Below are positions 17,018 through 24,715 of a DNA stretch of 64,000 nt, piece after piece. This DNA comes from Novosphingobium flavum (lineage in GTDB: Bacteria; Pseudomonadota; Alphaproteobacteria; Sphingomonadales; Sphingomonadaceae): NCBI RefSeq assembly GCF_014230315.1, contig NZ_JACLAW010000015.1:1-64000 (forward strand). Direction: 5' to 3'. Position numbers and translations under genes: made by a program. The stretch's first letter is position 1. Every line of letters begins with the position of its first letter. The notes under the pieces are model-generated. The model was not told where the DNA came from. It saw only the letters and a list, made by a program, of their open reading frames with translations, and searched no databases.

Positions 17018-17335
17018 TCAGTCGAGACGGACGTAAATGCCGTCTTCCCGCTCTTCCGCGGGGAAACATGTCAGCGCCTTGTCCGTCGGCCCCTCGATCA
17101 CCGCGCCGGTCTTCACGTCGAACAGCGCCTGGTGCAGCGGGCATTCGATCAGCGCGCCATCGAAATAGCCGTCTGTCATCAGCGCATACTGGTGTGTGCA
17201 GATGTTCGACGTGGCAAACACCGCGCCATCGACGCGGAACAGCGCGAAGGCCAGTTCGCCAACCTGCGCCCCGGCCATCTCGCCATCCGCCAGTTCGCTG
17301 CTGTCCAGAACCTTGACCCACATGCGCTCTATCAA
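17018..17335 (-). CDS. Rieske [2Fe-2S] ferredoxin of a dioxygenase system
   Basis: A 105-residue soluble ferredoxin with the Rieske ligands C46-x-H48 (ICTHQYA) and C65-x2-H68 (CPLHQA). Its size and motif fit the ferredoxins of three-component aromatic dioxygenases, such as AndAb or BphA3 types. It should carry electrons from the FAD reductase (23281-24498) to the oxygenase (19317-21079). Its ATG overlaps the stop of the GntR gene by four bases (ATGA), so the regulator and the electron carrier are translationally coupled. Confidence 0.9.
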   Translation of the reverse strand: MIERMWVKVLDSSELADGEMAGAQVGELAFALFRVDGAVFATSNICTHQYALMTDGYFDGALIECPLHQALFDVKTGAVIEGPTDKALTCFPAEEREDGIYVRLD

Positions 17336-18123
17336 CTCCTCGATTTGCGAGCCGGGCGTTCGACCTTTCCGGCGGCCTCGGCGGCCTCGTTCTCGCGGAT
17401 GACCTTGAGCAGGCGGGCGGCTGTGCGGCCGCAGTGCGCCGCGCTCAGGGCGCCCACCAGCTCGGCATTGCCTTCGGCGAAGGCGGCGACGATTTCCTTG
17501 TGATCGCTGTCCGGCTCGGCCGAATAGCCGGTCATGCTGGATTCAAGGCGGATATAGGGTTCGACCGCATCGCGCAGCTGCTGCGAAAGCTTGAGCAGGC
17601 GCGGGCGCCGGCACGAGCGGATCAGCCGCGCGTGGAACTGCCGGTTCAGGTCGCACCAGCGGTCGTGATAGCCCTCCGTGGCGGGGTCCATCGCGTCCAT
17701 CGTCTCGACGATGGCCAAGACCTCGGCCACGTCCTCCTCGGTCCGGTTCTTGGTCGCGATCTGGCCGGCATGGCTCTCGATCAGCATGCGCAGATCGAAC
17801 ACCTCCGAGATTTCATCCGGGTTGAGCGAGGAGACCGCATAACCGCGCCGGGGGCGCAGGGTCAGGTAACCCTCCGCCTCCAGCTTGGAAAAGGCCTCGC
17901 GCAAGGGCACCCGGCTGACGTCGTACTGCTGGGCCAGGTCCTCCTGGCGCAGCACCAGACCCGGCTTGTACTTGCCGGTCAGGATGCTCTTCTTGATCTC
18001 GACACACAGCATCGCCACGACCGAAGTCGGGAATGCGGTGGTCCCTTCCGCTGACAGTTCATTCATGTCCGAAGCCCTATCAAAGGGATCGGCGGATAGC
18101 GAGCGGTTAAGGAGTTCTGCCAT
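17332..18123 (-). CDS. GntR-family (FCD) transcriptional regulator
   Basis: A 263-residue regulator, or 244 if the internal ATG at 18066 is used. The winged HTH spans about 33-97 (LRQEDLAQQYDVSRVPLREA, LEAEGYLTLRPRRGYAV) and the FCD effector domain about 105-240, with the usual metal ligands D158, H164, H208 and H230. FadR/VanR-type members bind acidic ligands and usually repress. It lies inside the Rieske operon, coupled to the ferredoxin gene. The GAATAY-N-RTATTC palindromes at 21121, 21451, 49463 and 49984 are of the size and symmetry expected for a GntR dimer, so it is the best candidate for that regulon. Confidence 0.9.
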   Translation of the reverse strand: MAELLNRSLSADPFDRASDMNELSAEGTTAFPTSVVAMLCVEIKKSILTGKYKPGLVLRQEDLAQQYDVSRVPLREAFSKLEAEGYLTLRPRRGYAVSSLNPDEISEVFDLRMLIESHAGQIATKNRTEEDVAEVLAIVETMDAMDPATEGYHDRWCDLNRQFHARLIRSCRRPRLLKLSQQLRDAVEPYIRLESSMTGYSAEPDSDHKEIVAAFAEGNAELVGALSAAHCGRTAARLLKVIRENEAAEAAGKVERPARKSRS

Positions 18124-18159
18124 GTCCGGGCATTCCTGGGTATCGGCCTGAGCGCTGCC

Positions 18160-18573
18160 CTAGATGGCGACCACCGCCTCGACCTCGATCATGAATTCGT
18201 GCTTCACCAGCCCTTGCACGATCAGCAGCGTGTTGGGCGGATAGACCTCGTCGGCATAGAAGCTCGGGAAGCGCGCGGCGCGCAGGCGCATGAACGGCTC
18301 GATATAGGCCCGGTCCGTCACGAAAGTGGAGAACTTGAGCACCGAGGCCATGGTGCCGCCCATGCCGCGGATCACCGCCTCGAGGTTGTCGAACACCTGG
18401 TGGAACTGGGCATCGAAATCGCCCACGCCCACCACTTCGCCCTCGGCGCCAACCGCCAGCTGGCCCGCGACCATCCGGATGCGGCCGTCTTCCACGTAGC
18501 CGACGTTGGAATAGAGCCCCTGCGCCGGATTGGATCCTTCCGGATTTTCGTAACGAACGGCAGCCATTGTCAT
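18160..18573 (-). CDS. RidA-family protein lacking the catalytic arginine
   Basis: A 137-residue YjgF/RidA-fold protein: GYVEDGRIRMVAGQLAV, HQVFDNLEAVIRGMGGT, VLKFSTFVTDRAY and a final EFMIEVEAVVAI strand. In RidA the imine deaminase needs Arg105 in an ARLP-like segment; here the stretch reads IVQGLVKHE, with no Arg. So it is not a canonical 2-aminoacrylate deaminase and more likely acts in the Rieske pathway, as other Rid proteins do in aromatic-amine degradation (2-aminomuconate deaminase is a relative). It lies 63 bases after the aldolase gene. Confidence 0.85.
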   Translation of the reverse strand: MTMAAVRYENPEGSNPAQGLYSNVGYVEDGRIRMVAGQLAVGAEGEVVGVGDFDAQFHQVFDNLEAVIRGMGGTMASVLKFSTFVTDRAYIEPFMRLRAARFPSFYADEVYPPNTLLIVQGLVKHEFMIEVEAVVAI

Positions 18574-18636
18574 GTGATCGTACTTCCTGCGAATTGTTGT
18601 GTGTTTATCTTGGGTAGGGACCGGCGTGCCCGCGCC

Positions 18637-19299
18637 TCAGTCCATGAATTCCGGGTCGGGGATGCCCAGCACCTTGTAGAGCGGGTCCGGTCCGTCGAAG
18701 ACGGTGAGCCAGTAGTCTTCCTTCTTGCGGTGATCGAGCGCCTTGGCGAAGATCTCCTCCTCGCGCTCAAGCGGCACGACGACGAGGCCGTCGTCATCAC
18801 CCAAGATCAGGTCGCCCGGCTTCACCGAGACCCCGCCGCAGGCGATCGGAATGTCCATCGCCCCGCCAAAGGCCTTGTGCGGACCCTTGGGGGTGATCGC
18901 CGCGCTGAACACCGGGTAGTCGAGCGCCATGGCCTCGGCGATGTCGCGCACCGCGCCGTCGATCACGAATCCGCCCAGACCCCGCCGGATGCCTTCGAGC
19001 GCGGTGACCCCGCCAAACATCGCCACGTCGGTCACGCCGCCGGCATCGGCCACCACGACCTCGCCCGGATTGGCGGTCGAATTGGCATAGTGGATCATCG
19101 AGTTGTCGGCATAGATCGACTGGACCGTGCGGGCCTGCCCGCAGATCTTCATGCCCAGCCGGATCGGACGGATGCGCCCCGACATGCCGTTGGACCGGTT
19201 CATGCAGTCCGAAGCCGTGGCCGTGGCGATCTTCTTCCAGGCCTCGATCCGCTCGGGCGCGAGCTTCCGGAATTCGCAACGCTTGACGTAATAAGCCAT
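18637..19299 (-). CDS. RraA-family aldolase, HMG/CHA aldolase-like
   Basis: A 220-residue protein of the RraA-like fold shared with 4-hydroxy-4-methyl-2-oxoglutarate/4-carboxy-4-hydroxy-2-oxoadipate aldolases. The substrate/metal motif DGAVRD (114-119) contains the Arg118-Asp119 pair required by those enzymes, and GDLILGDDDGLVVVP is the typical C-terminal signature. In protocatechuate 4,5-cleavage such an enzyme yields pyruvate and oxaloacetate. True RraA (ribonuclease E inhibitor) is less likely because of the catabolic context, 17 bases from the dioxygenase beta gene. Confidence 0.82.
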   Translation of the reverse strand: MAYYVKRCEFRKLAPERIEAWKKIATATASDCMNRSNGMSGRIRPIRLGMKICGQARTVQSIYADNSMIHYANSTANPGEVVVADAGGVTDVAMFGGVTALEGIRRGLGGFVIDGAVRDIAEAMALDYPVFSAAITPKGPHKAFGGAMDIPIACGGVSVKPGDLILGDDDGLVVVPLEREEEIFAKALDHRKKEDYWLTVFDGPDPLYKVLGIPDPEFMD

Positions 19300-19316
19300 G
19301 ATTGAGTGCTCGTGCT

Positions 19317-19826
19317 TCAGATCGGGGTGGCGATCAGGTTGGGAACGGAGAAGGTGTCGATCACCGCGACACGCTCGACAAAGGTGGCGCCGTCGCCGCT
19401 CACCCGGATGCGGTCTTCATAGACGCCCGCGCAGAACAGCTTGGACACGCCGTCGAGGGACGACTGGACGATGGTGAAATTGGTCTGGACCGAGACGATG
19501 TCCCCCTCGATGCCCATGTAGCAGGGGCGCGAAAGGATGTGCCGGTCGACGTGCGGGTTGAACTTGGATGCCGCGCGCAGCACGGTCAGCCGGTCTTCCA
19601 GGATCGCGCGCTTTTCGCACTTGATCAGGGCGATGGCATATCCAAGGTCGCGGTTCTCGCGCGGCAGCACGATGTAGCGGCCGGTCTCCTCGAAGCTGGC
19701 CACCCATTCCTCCAGCGCGTCGCTGTCGATCAGCATGGCGCTCCGGGTGATCAGGTCCTCGACCAGGAGGCGCGTCTCGATCGGAAAAGTCATCGCTGCG
19801 GTCCGTTCCATCAGTTCCACGCTCAC
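19317..19826 (-). CDS. Aromatic-ring-hydroxylating dioxygenase, beta subunit
   Basis: A 169-residue small subunit of a Rieske dioxygenase: LVEDLITRSAMLIDSDALEE and LLRAASKFN-like elements, RHILSRPCYMGIEGDIVSVQ, and SKLFCAGVYEDRIRVSGD. It matches the NTF2-like beta subunits (BenB, AndAd, TphA3 size class). Its ATG overlaps the alpha stop by four bases, so the two subunits are made together. The beta subunit is structural and has no metal centre. Confidence 0.92.
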   Translation of the reverse strand: MSVELMERTAAMTFPIETRLLVEDLITRSAMLIDSDALEEWVASFEETGRYIVLPRENRDLGYAIALIKCEKRAILEDRLTVLRAASKFNPHVDRHILSRPCYMGIEGDIVSVQTNFTIVQSSLDGVSKLFCAGVYEDRIRVSGDGATFVERVAVIDTFSVPNLIATPI

Positions 19827-21079
19827 TGTTCTGCCCCCTCGGGCGCGATGCCCATCAGCTGCGAATAATAGGCCCAGAAACCGCGCACGGTGACCTCGTT
19901 GACGCGGGTGTCGCGGTCCCCGATCGGGCCGACGCCGCCCATTTCGATCACGGCATATTCGTTCTGTGCGGTCTTTGTGGTGCGGTGCACCAGCTCCAGC
20001 GCCTCGCCGTCCTCCATCGAGATGAGGCCCGCCGGGCCAACCATGTTGGCCTGGTTGAGGCGGTGCTCGGTCATCTCCGGCGTGTCGTCCTCATAGCCGA
20101 ACAGGGTCCAGGTCAGCTCGAACTCGTCCACGCCCAGCGTGCGCAGCTTGCGCATGGCCAGCGTGTTGGCGATCTGGTGGAAGAAGCCGTTGGGGAAGAG
20201 GTTGATGACGCGGGTCGACATGCCCTTGTCGTTTTCCGGGATGATCCGGACCATGTCGTAGTCGTTGAGCTTCATCAGCTCGCCGCGCTGCACGCCCGCC
20301 TCGCGATAGGCGCGCAGGGCCACCTCGTCGCTGTCGCTGCCCGAGAACTGGAACAGGATCGAGTGGCGGTGCTTCTCGTCCATGTAGCCGCCGGCCACCT
20401 GGGTCAGGCGGCTGAGGCCGAAGGTGCGGTTGAACTCGTGCAGCAGGCTACCGTGGTAGGCGTCCTTGATGTTCTCGGGGTAGAGCTTCCAGTTGGCCTT
20501 GATGCGCTGGCGCTGGTAGCCAAGGATCTTGATCGGCTTGTCGAGCAGGCCGCCCACGTGGTCGACCATCAGCGGGCCGAGGTATTCCTCCAGCGGCTCG
20601 ATGTCGTGGTCGAACGAGCCGAACAGGCAGCCCTTGAACGATTCCACCTTCAGCGTCTGCAGGTTGTGCTGCTTCGGCTCGAAGCTGGCGGGCATCCCGC
20701 CCTTGCCGTTGGCGCCGCGGCGGAACGGAACGCCGGTCAGCTCGCCTTTCCGGCTGTAGCACCAGGCGTGATAGATGCAGGTGTGGTCGGTGCCGTTGCC
20801 GCGCGGCTCGCGGACGATCTCGGCCCCGCGGTGAGCGCAGCGGTTGACGAAGGCATAGACCTTGCCATCCTCGTCGCGGTTGACGACGACCGGCGTGTCA
20901 CCGACATGGCAGATCTGGAAGTCGCCCGGATTGGGGATCTCCGCTTCGAGGCAGAGGATGTTCCAGGCCTTGCCCTTGAAGATGCGCTCCTGTTCGAGCG
21001 CATAGATCTCCGGGTCGTGGTAGATCGAGTAGGGAACCCGCGAATAGTCGGTAGTAGGCCAGTTGACGCTGACGCGCAT
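19823..21079 (-). CDS. Rieske dioxygenase alpha subunit (anthranilate/terephthalate-type group)
   Basis: A 418-residue catalytic subunit. The Rieske cluster is bound by C81-x-H83 (NRCAHRGAE) and C101-x2-H104 (CIYHAW). The mononuclear iron site is D206-x2-H209-x4-H214 (ENIKDAYHGSLLH) with D357 (ISMEDGE) as likely third ligand. The CIYHAW motif and GGMPASF block resemble AndAc anthranilate and TphA2 terephthalate oxygenases as I recall them, which act on aromatic acids by cis-dihydroxylation. It heads the leftward operon, with promoter and palindromic operator 41 bases upstream. Exact substrate cannot be read. Confidence 0.93.
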   Translation of the reverse strand: MRVSVNWPTTDYSRVPYSIYHDPEIYALEQERIFKGKAWNILCLEAEIPNPGDFQICHVGDTPVVVNRDEDGKVYAFVNRCAHRGAEIVREPRGNGTDHTCIYHAWCYSRKGELTGVPFRRGANGKGGMPASFEPKQHNLQTLKVESFKGCLFGSFDHDIEPLEEYLGPLMVDHVGGLLDKPIKILGYQRQRIKANWKLYPENIKDAYHGSLLHEFNRTFGLSRLTQVAGGYMDEKHRHSILFQFSGSDSDEVALRAYREAGVQRGELMKLNDYDMVRIIPENDKGMSTRVINLFPNGFFHQIANTLAMRKLRTLGVDEFELTWTLFGYEDDTPEMTEHRLNQANMVGPAGLISMEDGEALELVHRTTKTAQNEYAVIEMGGVGPIGDRDTRVNEVTVRGFWAYYSQLMGIAPEGAEQ

Positions 21080-21120
21080 GAGATCGTGCCCCTTGCTGTG
21101 CGAATCTGAAGAGCTAATAT

Positions 21121-21133
21121 GAATACAATATTC
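21121..21133. promoter_or_regulatory. Palindromic operator A, at the Rieske alpha promoter
   Basis: GAATACAATATTC, arms GAATA/TATTC around CAA, lying across the -10 hexamer TATTGT of the leftward promoter. Binding here would block transcription. Identical in reverse complement to operator D at 49984. Confidence 0.75.
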
Positions 21134-21450
21134 CCAAAACCGGGTGTGTCAACGCGAAAGCAGCAGCGGACGTTTTTTCGCCGCAGGGTCCCGAATGGCC
21201 GTGCCATATTGACATAAAGAACCGTAATAACAGTCTATTGAACGGAATATCGGGCAGTCGCAGGATGCCCTGCTCCGCGCTGGGGACGGGAACCCGGCAG
21301 AATCGCGATCGCCGCCCTCGACCCTGAAAAACCGCGATTCCGCGTCAGGAACCGGTCCTCCTGGCGGCACGAGAATGCTGAAAAATTCCCGGATTCCGCA
21401 GGTTATGCCAAGATTCTCGCTTGGTCGCACCGCGCGTTGACAGTGTTCGG

Positions 21451-21463
21451 GAATACTGTATTC
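21451..21463. promoter_or_regulatory. Palindromic operator B, at the FAH promoter
   Basis: GAATACTGTATTC, a perfect inverted repeat (GAATAC/GTATTC around T) positioned between the -35 TTGACA at 21437 and the start codon at 21493, overlapping the -10 region. Confidence 0.78.
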
Positions 21464-21492
21464 AAAATGGCAATCAGCCAAGGGAGTACAGA

Positions 21493-22401
21493 ATGAAGTT
21501 CGTTCGCTATGCGGGGCAAAGTGGAACGCCCGCTCTCGGACTGCTGCGCGCCGATGGTGCGCGCATCGCGCCGCTGCCCGCCGCACTCTCGGCCGATGCC
21601 GATCTGGTCGACATCATCGCCGCCGGTCCTGCCGCACTCGCTGCCGCGAATGCCGCTGCCGCGAACGCGGGGGGGGATATCGACCTCGCCTCCGTCACCC
21701 TGCTGGCGCCGCTGCACGCGCCGCGCCGCAATGTCTTCTGCGTGGGCAAGAACTACTACGCCCACGCCCAGGAATTCCACAAGAGCGGCTTCGACGCGGG
21801 CTCGGCCGGCTCGGCCGCGATTCCCGATGCGCCGATCGTCTTCACCAAGGCGGCCACCTCAATCAGCGGTCCGTTCGACCCGATCCCCGGCTACCTCGAC
21901 GAAACCAATTCGGTGGACTACGAAGGCGAACTGGCCGTGATCATCGGCAAGGGCGGCCGCGGCATCACCAAAGCCGAGGCGATGGACCACGTCTTCGGCT
22001 TCACGGTGGTCAACGACGTCACCGCCCGCAACCTGCAGGCCTCCCACAAGCAGTGGTTCCTCGGCAAGTCGATCGACGGCTTCTGCCCGATGGGCCCGGC
22101 CGTGGTCACGCTTGACGAGATCGAGAGCGAACTCGGCGGGGTCGGCGCCATGCGCCTGCGCACCTGGGTCGATGGCGAGCTGCGCCAGGATACCCAGGTG
22201 TCGGACCTGATCTTCGACATCCCGACCCTGATCGAGACCATCTCCAAGCGCATCACCCTCCAGCCGGGCGACGTGATCGCCACCGGTACGCCCGAGGGTG
22301 TGGGGATCGGCTTCACCCCGCCCAAGTTCCTCGCCGGCGGCGAGGTGGTCCGCGTCGAGATCAGTGGGATCGGCTTCATCGAGAACACGGTCGAAGGCTG
22401 A
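21493..22401 (+). CDS. Fumarylacetoacetate hydrolase-family protein
   Basis: A 302-residue FAH-fold enzyme beginning at ATG 21493 with AGGGAG upstream. The catalytic core is intact: NVFCVGKNYYAHAQEF, the metal-binding DYEGELAVIIGKGGRG stretch, FTVVNDVTARNLQ, and the terminal GDVIATGTPEGVG. Relatives act as acylpyruvate hydrolases, hydratases or decarboxylases of 2-oxo-dienoates in meta-cleavage pathways. Here it most likely hydrates or hydrolyses a ring-fission product of the Rieske pathway. First gene of the rightward operon, 52 bases before the aldolase. Confidence 0.9.
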   Translation: MKFVRYAGQSGTPALGLLRADGARIAPLPAALSADADLVDIIAAGPAALAAANAAAANAGGDIDLASVTLLAPLHAPRRNVFCVGKNYYAHAQEFHKSGFDAGSAGSAAIPDAPIVFTKAATSISGPFDPIPGYLDETNSVDYEGELAVIIGKGGRGITKAEAMDHVFGFTVVNDVTARNLQASHKQWFLGKSIDGFCPMGPAVVTLDEIESELGGVGAMRLRTWVDGELRQDTQVSDLIFDIPTLIETISKRITLQPGDVIATGTPEGVGIGFTPPKFLAGGEVVRVEISGIGFIENTVEG

Positions 22402-22453
22402 AGCCCCGGCTCTCAGCCCGCTGCCGCATTTCCTAACGCGATCAGGACACGCC

Positions 22454-23260
22454 ATGCCTCTGCCAGACTTCACCAATCCGCTCCGTGCCAAGCTCAAGGG
22501 CGCTGCCGCCGGCAATCGCCCGGCCTATGGCCTGTGGGTCACGCTCGATTCCCCGACCGTGTCGGAAATGGCCGCCGAACTGGGGGTCGACTGGATCACG
22601 ATCGACATGGAGCACGGCTGTCTCGACTACAGCGATGTAGTCCAGCACCTGCGCGCGGTAAAGGGCAGCGACACGGCGGTCCTGGTCCGGGTTCCCGCCA
22701 CCCGGGTCGACACGATCAAGCGCGTGCTCGACCTTGGTGCCGACGGCGTGCTCCTCCCGCTGATCCGCACGGCGGAGGAACTGGAAGAGGGCATGAAATA
22801 TGGCCGCTATCCGGGGCGCGGCGTGCGCGGCATCGGCGGTGAACGCTCGATGCGCTGGTCGATGAAGCTGCAGGAATATCTCGAGGTTGCAGACCGCGAG
22901 ACCATGATCATCCCGCTGATCGAAACCGCCGATGCTTCGGACAACATCGAATCGATCCTCAAGGTCGATGGGTTGGAGACCATTTTCATCGGCCCGGCCG
23001 ATCTCTCCTCCAGCCGGGGCTACCTCGGCCAGTGGGAAGGTCCGGGCGTGGCCGAGGACATCCTGCGCATGGTCCGTCTCGCCGGCGAGGCCGGGATTTC
23101 CAGCGGCATCATGGCGATGGACAATGACGATATCCTCGCTCGCGCCGAACAGGGCTTCCGCATGGTCGGCCTTGCTTCCGATGTCGGCCTGATCAGCCGC
23201 CAGATGCGTCCGATGCTGCGCGATCTCGGCGGCCGGACTTTCGACAACCGCTGGTTCTGA
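22454..23260 (+). CDS. HpcH/HpaI-family class II aldolase
   Basis: A 268-residue aldolase from ATG 22454. Class II metal-dependent hallmarks: DWITIDMEHGCLDY, VLVRVPATRVDTIK, GVLLPLIRTAEELEE, MIIPLIETADASDNI and FIGPADLSSSRG, giving the metal-binding Glu and Asp. Family members cleave 4-hydroxy-2-oxo acids to pyruvate and an aldehyde, the last step of many meta-cleavage routes. It lies between the FAH gene and the reductase, consistent with hydration followed by aldol cleavage. Confidence 0.9.
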   Translation: MPLPDFTNPLRAKLKGAAAGNRPAYGLWVTLDSPTVSEMAAELGVDWITIDMEHGCLDYSDVVQHLRAVKGSDTAVLVRVPATRVDTIKRVLDLGADGVLLPLIRTAEELEEGMKYGRYPGRGVRGIGGERSMRWSMKLQEYLEVADRETMIIPLIETADASDNIESILKVDGLETIFIGPADLSSSRGYLGQWEGPGVAEDILRMVRLAGEAGISSGIMAMDNDDILARAEQGFRMVGLASDVGLISRQMRPMLRDLGGRTFDNRWF

Positions 23261-23280
23261 TCGCGCGGGGAGGGCAGGGG

Positions 23281-24498
23281 ATGAGCGCGCAGCAGGCCGT
23301 GATCGTCGGCGCCGGCCATGCTGGGGCCATGGCCGCGATCGAACTGCGCAAGGCCGGCTGGGAAGGCCGGGTGGTGCTGGTGGGTGACGAGGCTCACCTG
23401 CCATACGAGCGTCCCCCGCTCTCCAAGGACCTGCTGGTCTCGGCAGGGGCCGAGCCGCAGGGCCTTCACGCGGCCGACGCCTTCGCCGCCTCGGAAATCG
23501 ACCTTGCCCTCGGCCGCCGCGTCGCCGTGATAGATCGCGCCGCCGCCCGCCTCGTCTTCGCCGAAGGGGAGGGGCTGGCCTACGACCGTCTCCTGCTCGC
23601 CCCCGGCGGCACGGCCCGAGAACTGCCGGTGCCCGGCGGAGAACACGCACGCACCCTGCGCACGCTGGACGATGCGCGCCGCCTTCAGGCCGATCTCACG
23701 CCCGGCGCGCGGGTGGTCATCGTCGGCGCCGGGGTGATCGGCCTCGAAGTCGCCTCCTCGGCCCGCAAGCTCGGCTGCGCGGTGACCGTACTGGAAGCGC
23801 AGGCCGGGCCGATGGCCCGCTCGCTCGACCGCGCGATGCAGGACTATGTCGCCGGCCTCCACCGCCGCAACGGCGTCACCCTCGAATTCGGCGTCGCCGT
23901 CGCCGCGATCGAGCCCCGCGCTGACGGCAGCCTTGCGGTCCTGCTGGCGGACGGCACGGCTCACCCGGCCGACGTCGTCGTCGCCGGCATCGGCCTGAGG
24001 CCCAGCCTGGAACTCGCGCAAAATGCCGGGCTTGAGGTCACCAGCGGCATCGTCGTCGATCCCTTCGCCGTGACCAGCGATCCCGCGATCAGCGCGGCGG
24101 GCGATGCGACCAGTTTCTATCACCCCGGCCTTGGCCGCCATGTCCACTGGCAGACCTGGCAACATGCCCAGAACCACGGCAAGGCGGCCGCCCGGGCCAT
24201 GGCCGGCACGGCCGAGCCCTATGCCCCGCCGTTCTGGTTCTGGAGCGACCAGTTCGGGATCAATATCCAGGTCACCGGCACACCGACCGAGGCGACCAGC
24301 CTCGTCCTGCGCGGTGATCCGGCCGAGGATCGCTTCGCCGCCTTTCACATGATCGGCGGCCGCGTGGTCGGTGCCACGCTGGTCAACCAGGGCGGTCTCA
24401 ACCGGCCGAGCCAGCAGCTGATCCAGTCCGGCATCGAGGTCGATCCGGCCGCACTGGCCGATCCGGCCGTCGCGCTCCCCAAGCTCCTGCGCCGCTGA
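23281..24498 (+). CDS. FAD-dependent ferredoxin reductase of the dioxygenase system
   Basis: A 405-residue NAD(P)H:ferredoxin reductase of the AndAa/BphA4 type. It has the FAD dinucleotide fold VIVGAGHAGAMAAIELRKAG, the PYERPPLSKDLL signature, a second NAD fold VVIVGAGVIGLEVASSARK, the AAGDATSF motif, and the reductase C-terminal domain (FWFWSDQFGINIQVTG). It should reduce the Rieske ferredoxin at 17018-17335. It lies on the opposite strand from the oxygenase, 20 bases after the aldolase gene, under operator B. Confidence 0.92.
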   Translation: MSAQQAVIVGAGHAGAMAAIELRKAGWEGRVVLVGDEAHLPYERPPLSKDLLVSAGAEPQGLHAADAFAASEIDLALGRRVAVIDRAAARLVFAEGEGLAYDRLLLAPGGTARELPVPGGEHARTLRTLDDARRLQADLTPGARVVIVGAGVIGLEVASSARKLGCAVTVLEAQAGPMARSLDRAMQDYVAGLHRRNGVTLEFGVAVAAIEPRADGSLAVLLADGTAHPADVVVAGIGLRPSLELAQNAGLEVTSGIVVDPFAVTSDPAISAAGDATSFYHPGLGRHVHWQTWQHAQNHGKAAARAMAGTAEPYAPPFWFWSDQFGINIQVTGTPTEATSLVLRGDPAEDRFAAFHMIGGRVVGATLVNQGGLNRPSQQLIQSGIEVDPAALADPAVALPKLLRR

Positions 24499-24510
24499 TC
24501 CCTGCCTGCG

Positions 24511-24550
24511 CGTTGCAGTACCGTTGCAGCGGCGTTGCAGCCGCGATGCA
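24511..24550. repeat. Four 11-base CGTTGCAG repeats
   Basis: GTTGCAG occurs at 24512-24518, 24523-24529 and 24534-24540, exactly 11 bases apart, with a degenerate GATGCA at 24545-24550 in the same register. One helical turn between copies puts all on one DNA face, as in multi-site regulator binding. It lies 13 bases after the reductase stop, in the gap before the aminotransferase. Confidence 0.6.
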
Positions 24551-24552
24551 CC

Positions 24553-24614
24553 GCGGCAGCAGAATCCGCTCCCCCTTGTCGGCGGTATCTCGGGGCGGCA
24601 GCAGATTCCGCTCC
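24553..24614. repeat. Two 20-base direct repeats upstream of the aminotransferase
   Basis: GCGGCAGCAGAATCCGCTCC (24553-24572) is repeated at 24595-24614 with one change (A to T). The copies start 42 bases apart, four helical turns. Each has GCGG/CCGC as short inverted arms. Together with the 11-base repeats they fill most of the 217-base gap before the aminotransferase operon and look like regulator sites, perhaps for the Lrp protein encoded in that operon. Confidence 0.6.
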
Positions 24615-24715
24615 GACCGCTTCGCAAAACAATAGAATTTTCGGCCCGCTCCGGCACAAGCGCAGCACGCTCTATCGCGGGTGATCTAGAAAGACGGCGT
24701 TCGAAGGAGATTGGA

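Larger units (their letters stand above)
21080..21492. promoter_or_regulatory. Divergent promoter region of the Rieske locus
   Basis: This 413-base gap separates the alpha gene (-) from the FAH gene (+). Leftward promoter: TTGACA (complement of 21147-21152), 16-base spacer, then TATTGT (complement of 21125-21130). Rightward promoter: TTGACA at 21437-21442 followed about 16 bases later by TATTCA (21459-21464). Both -10 regions are overlapped by the 13-base palindromes described separately. No reading frame between them looks genuine. Confidence 0.75.

Noticed and set aside
18637..19299. Calling the RraA-family gene the ribonuclease E inhibitor RraA
   Set aside because: The DGAVRD aldolase residues and the dioxygenase operon favour an aldolase.
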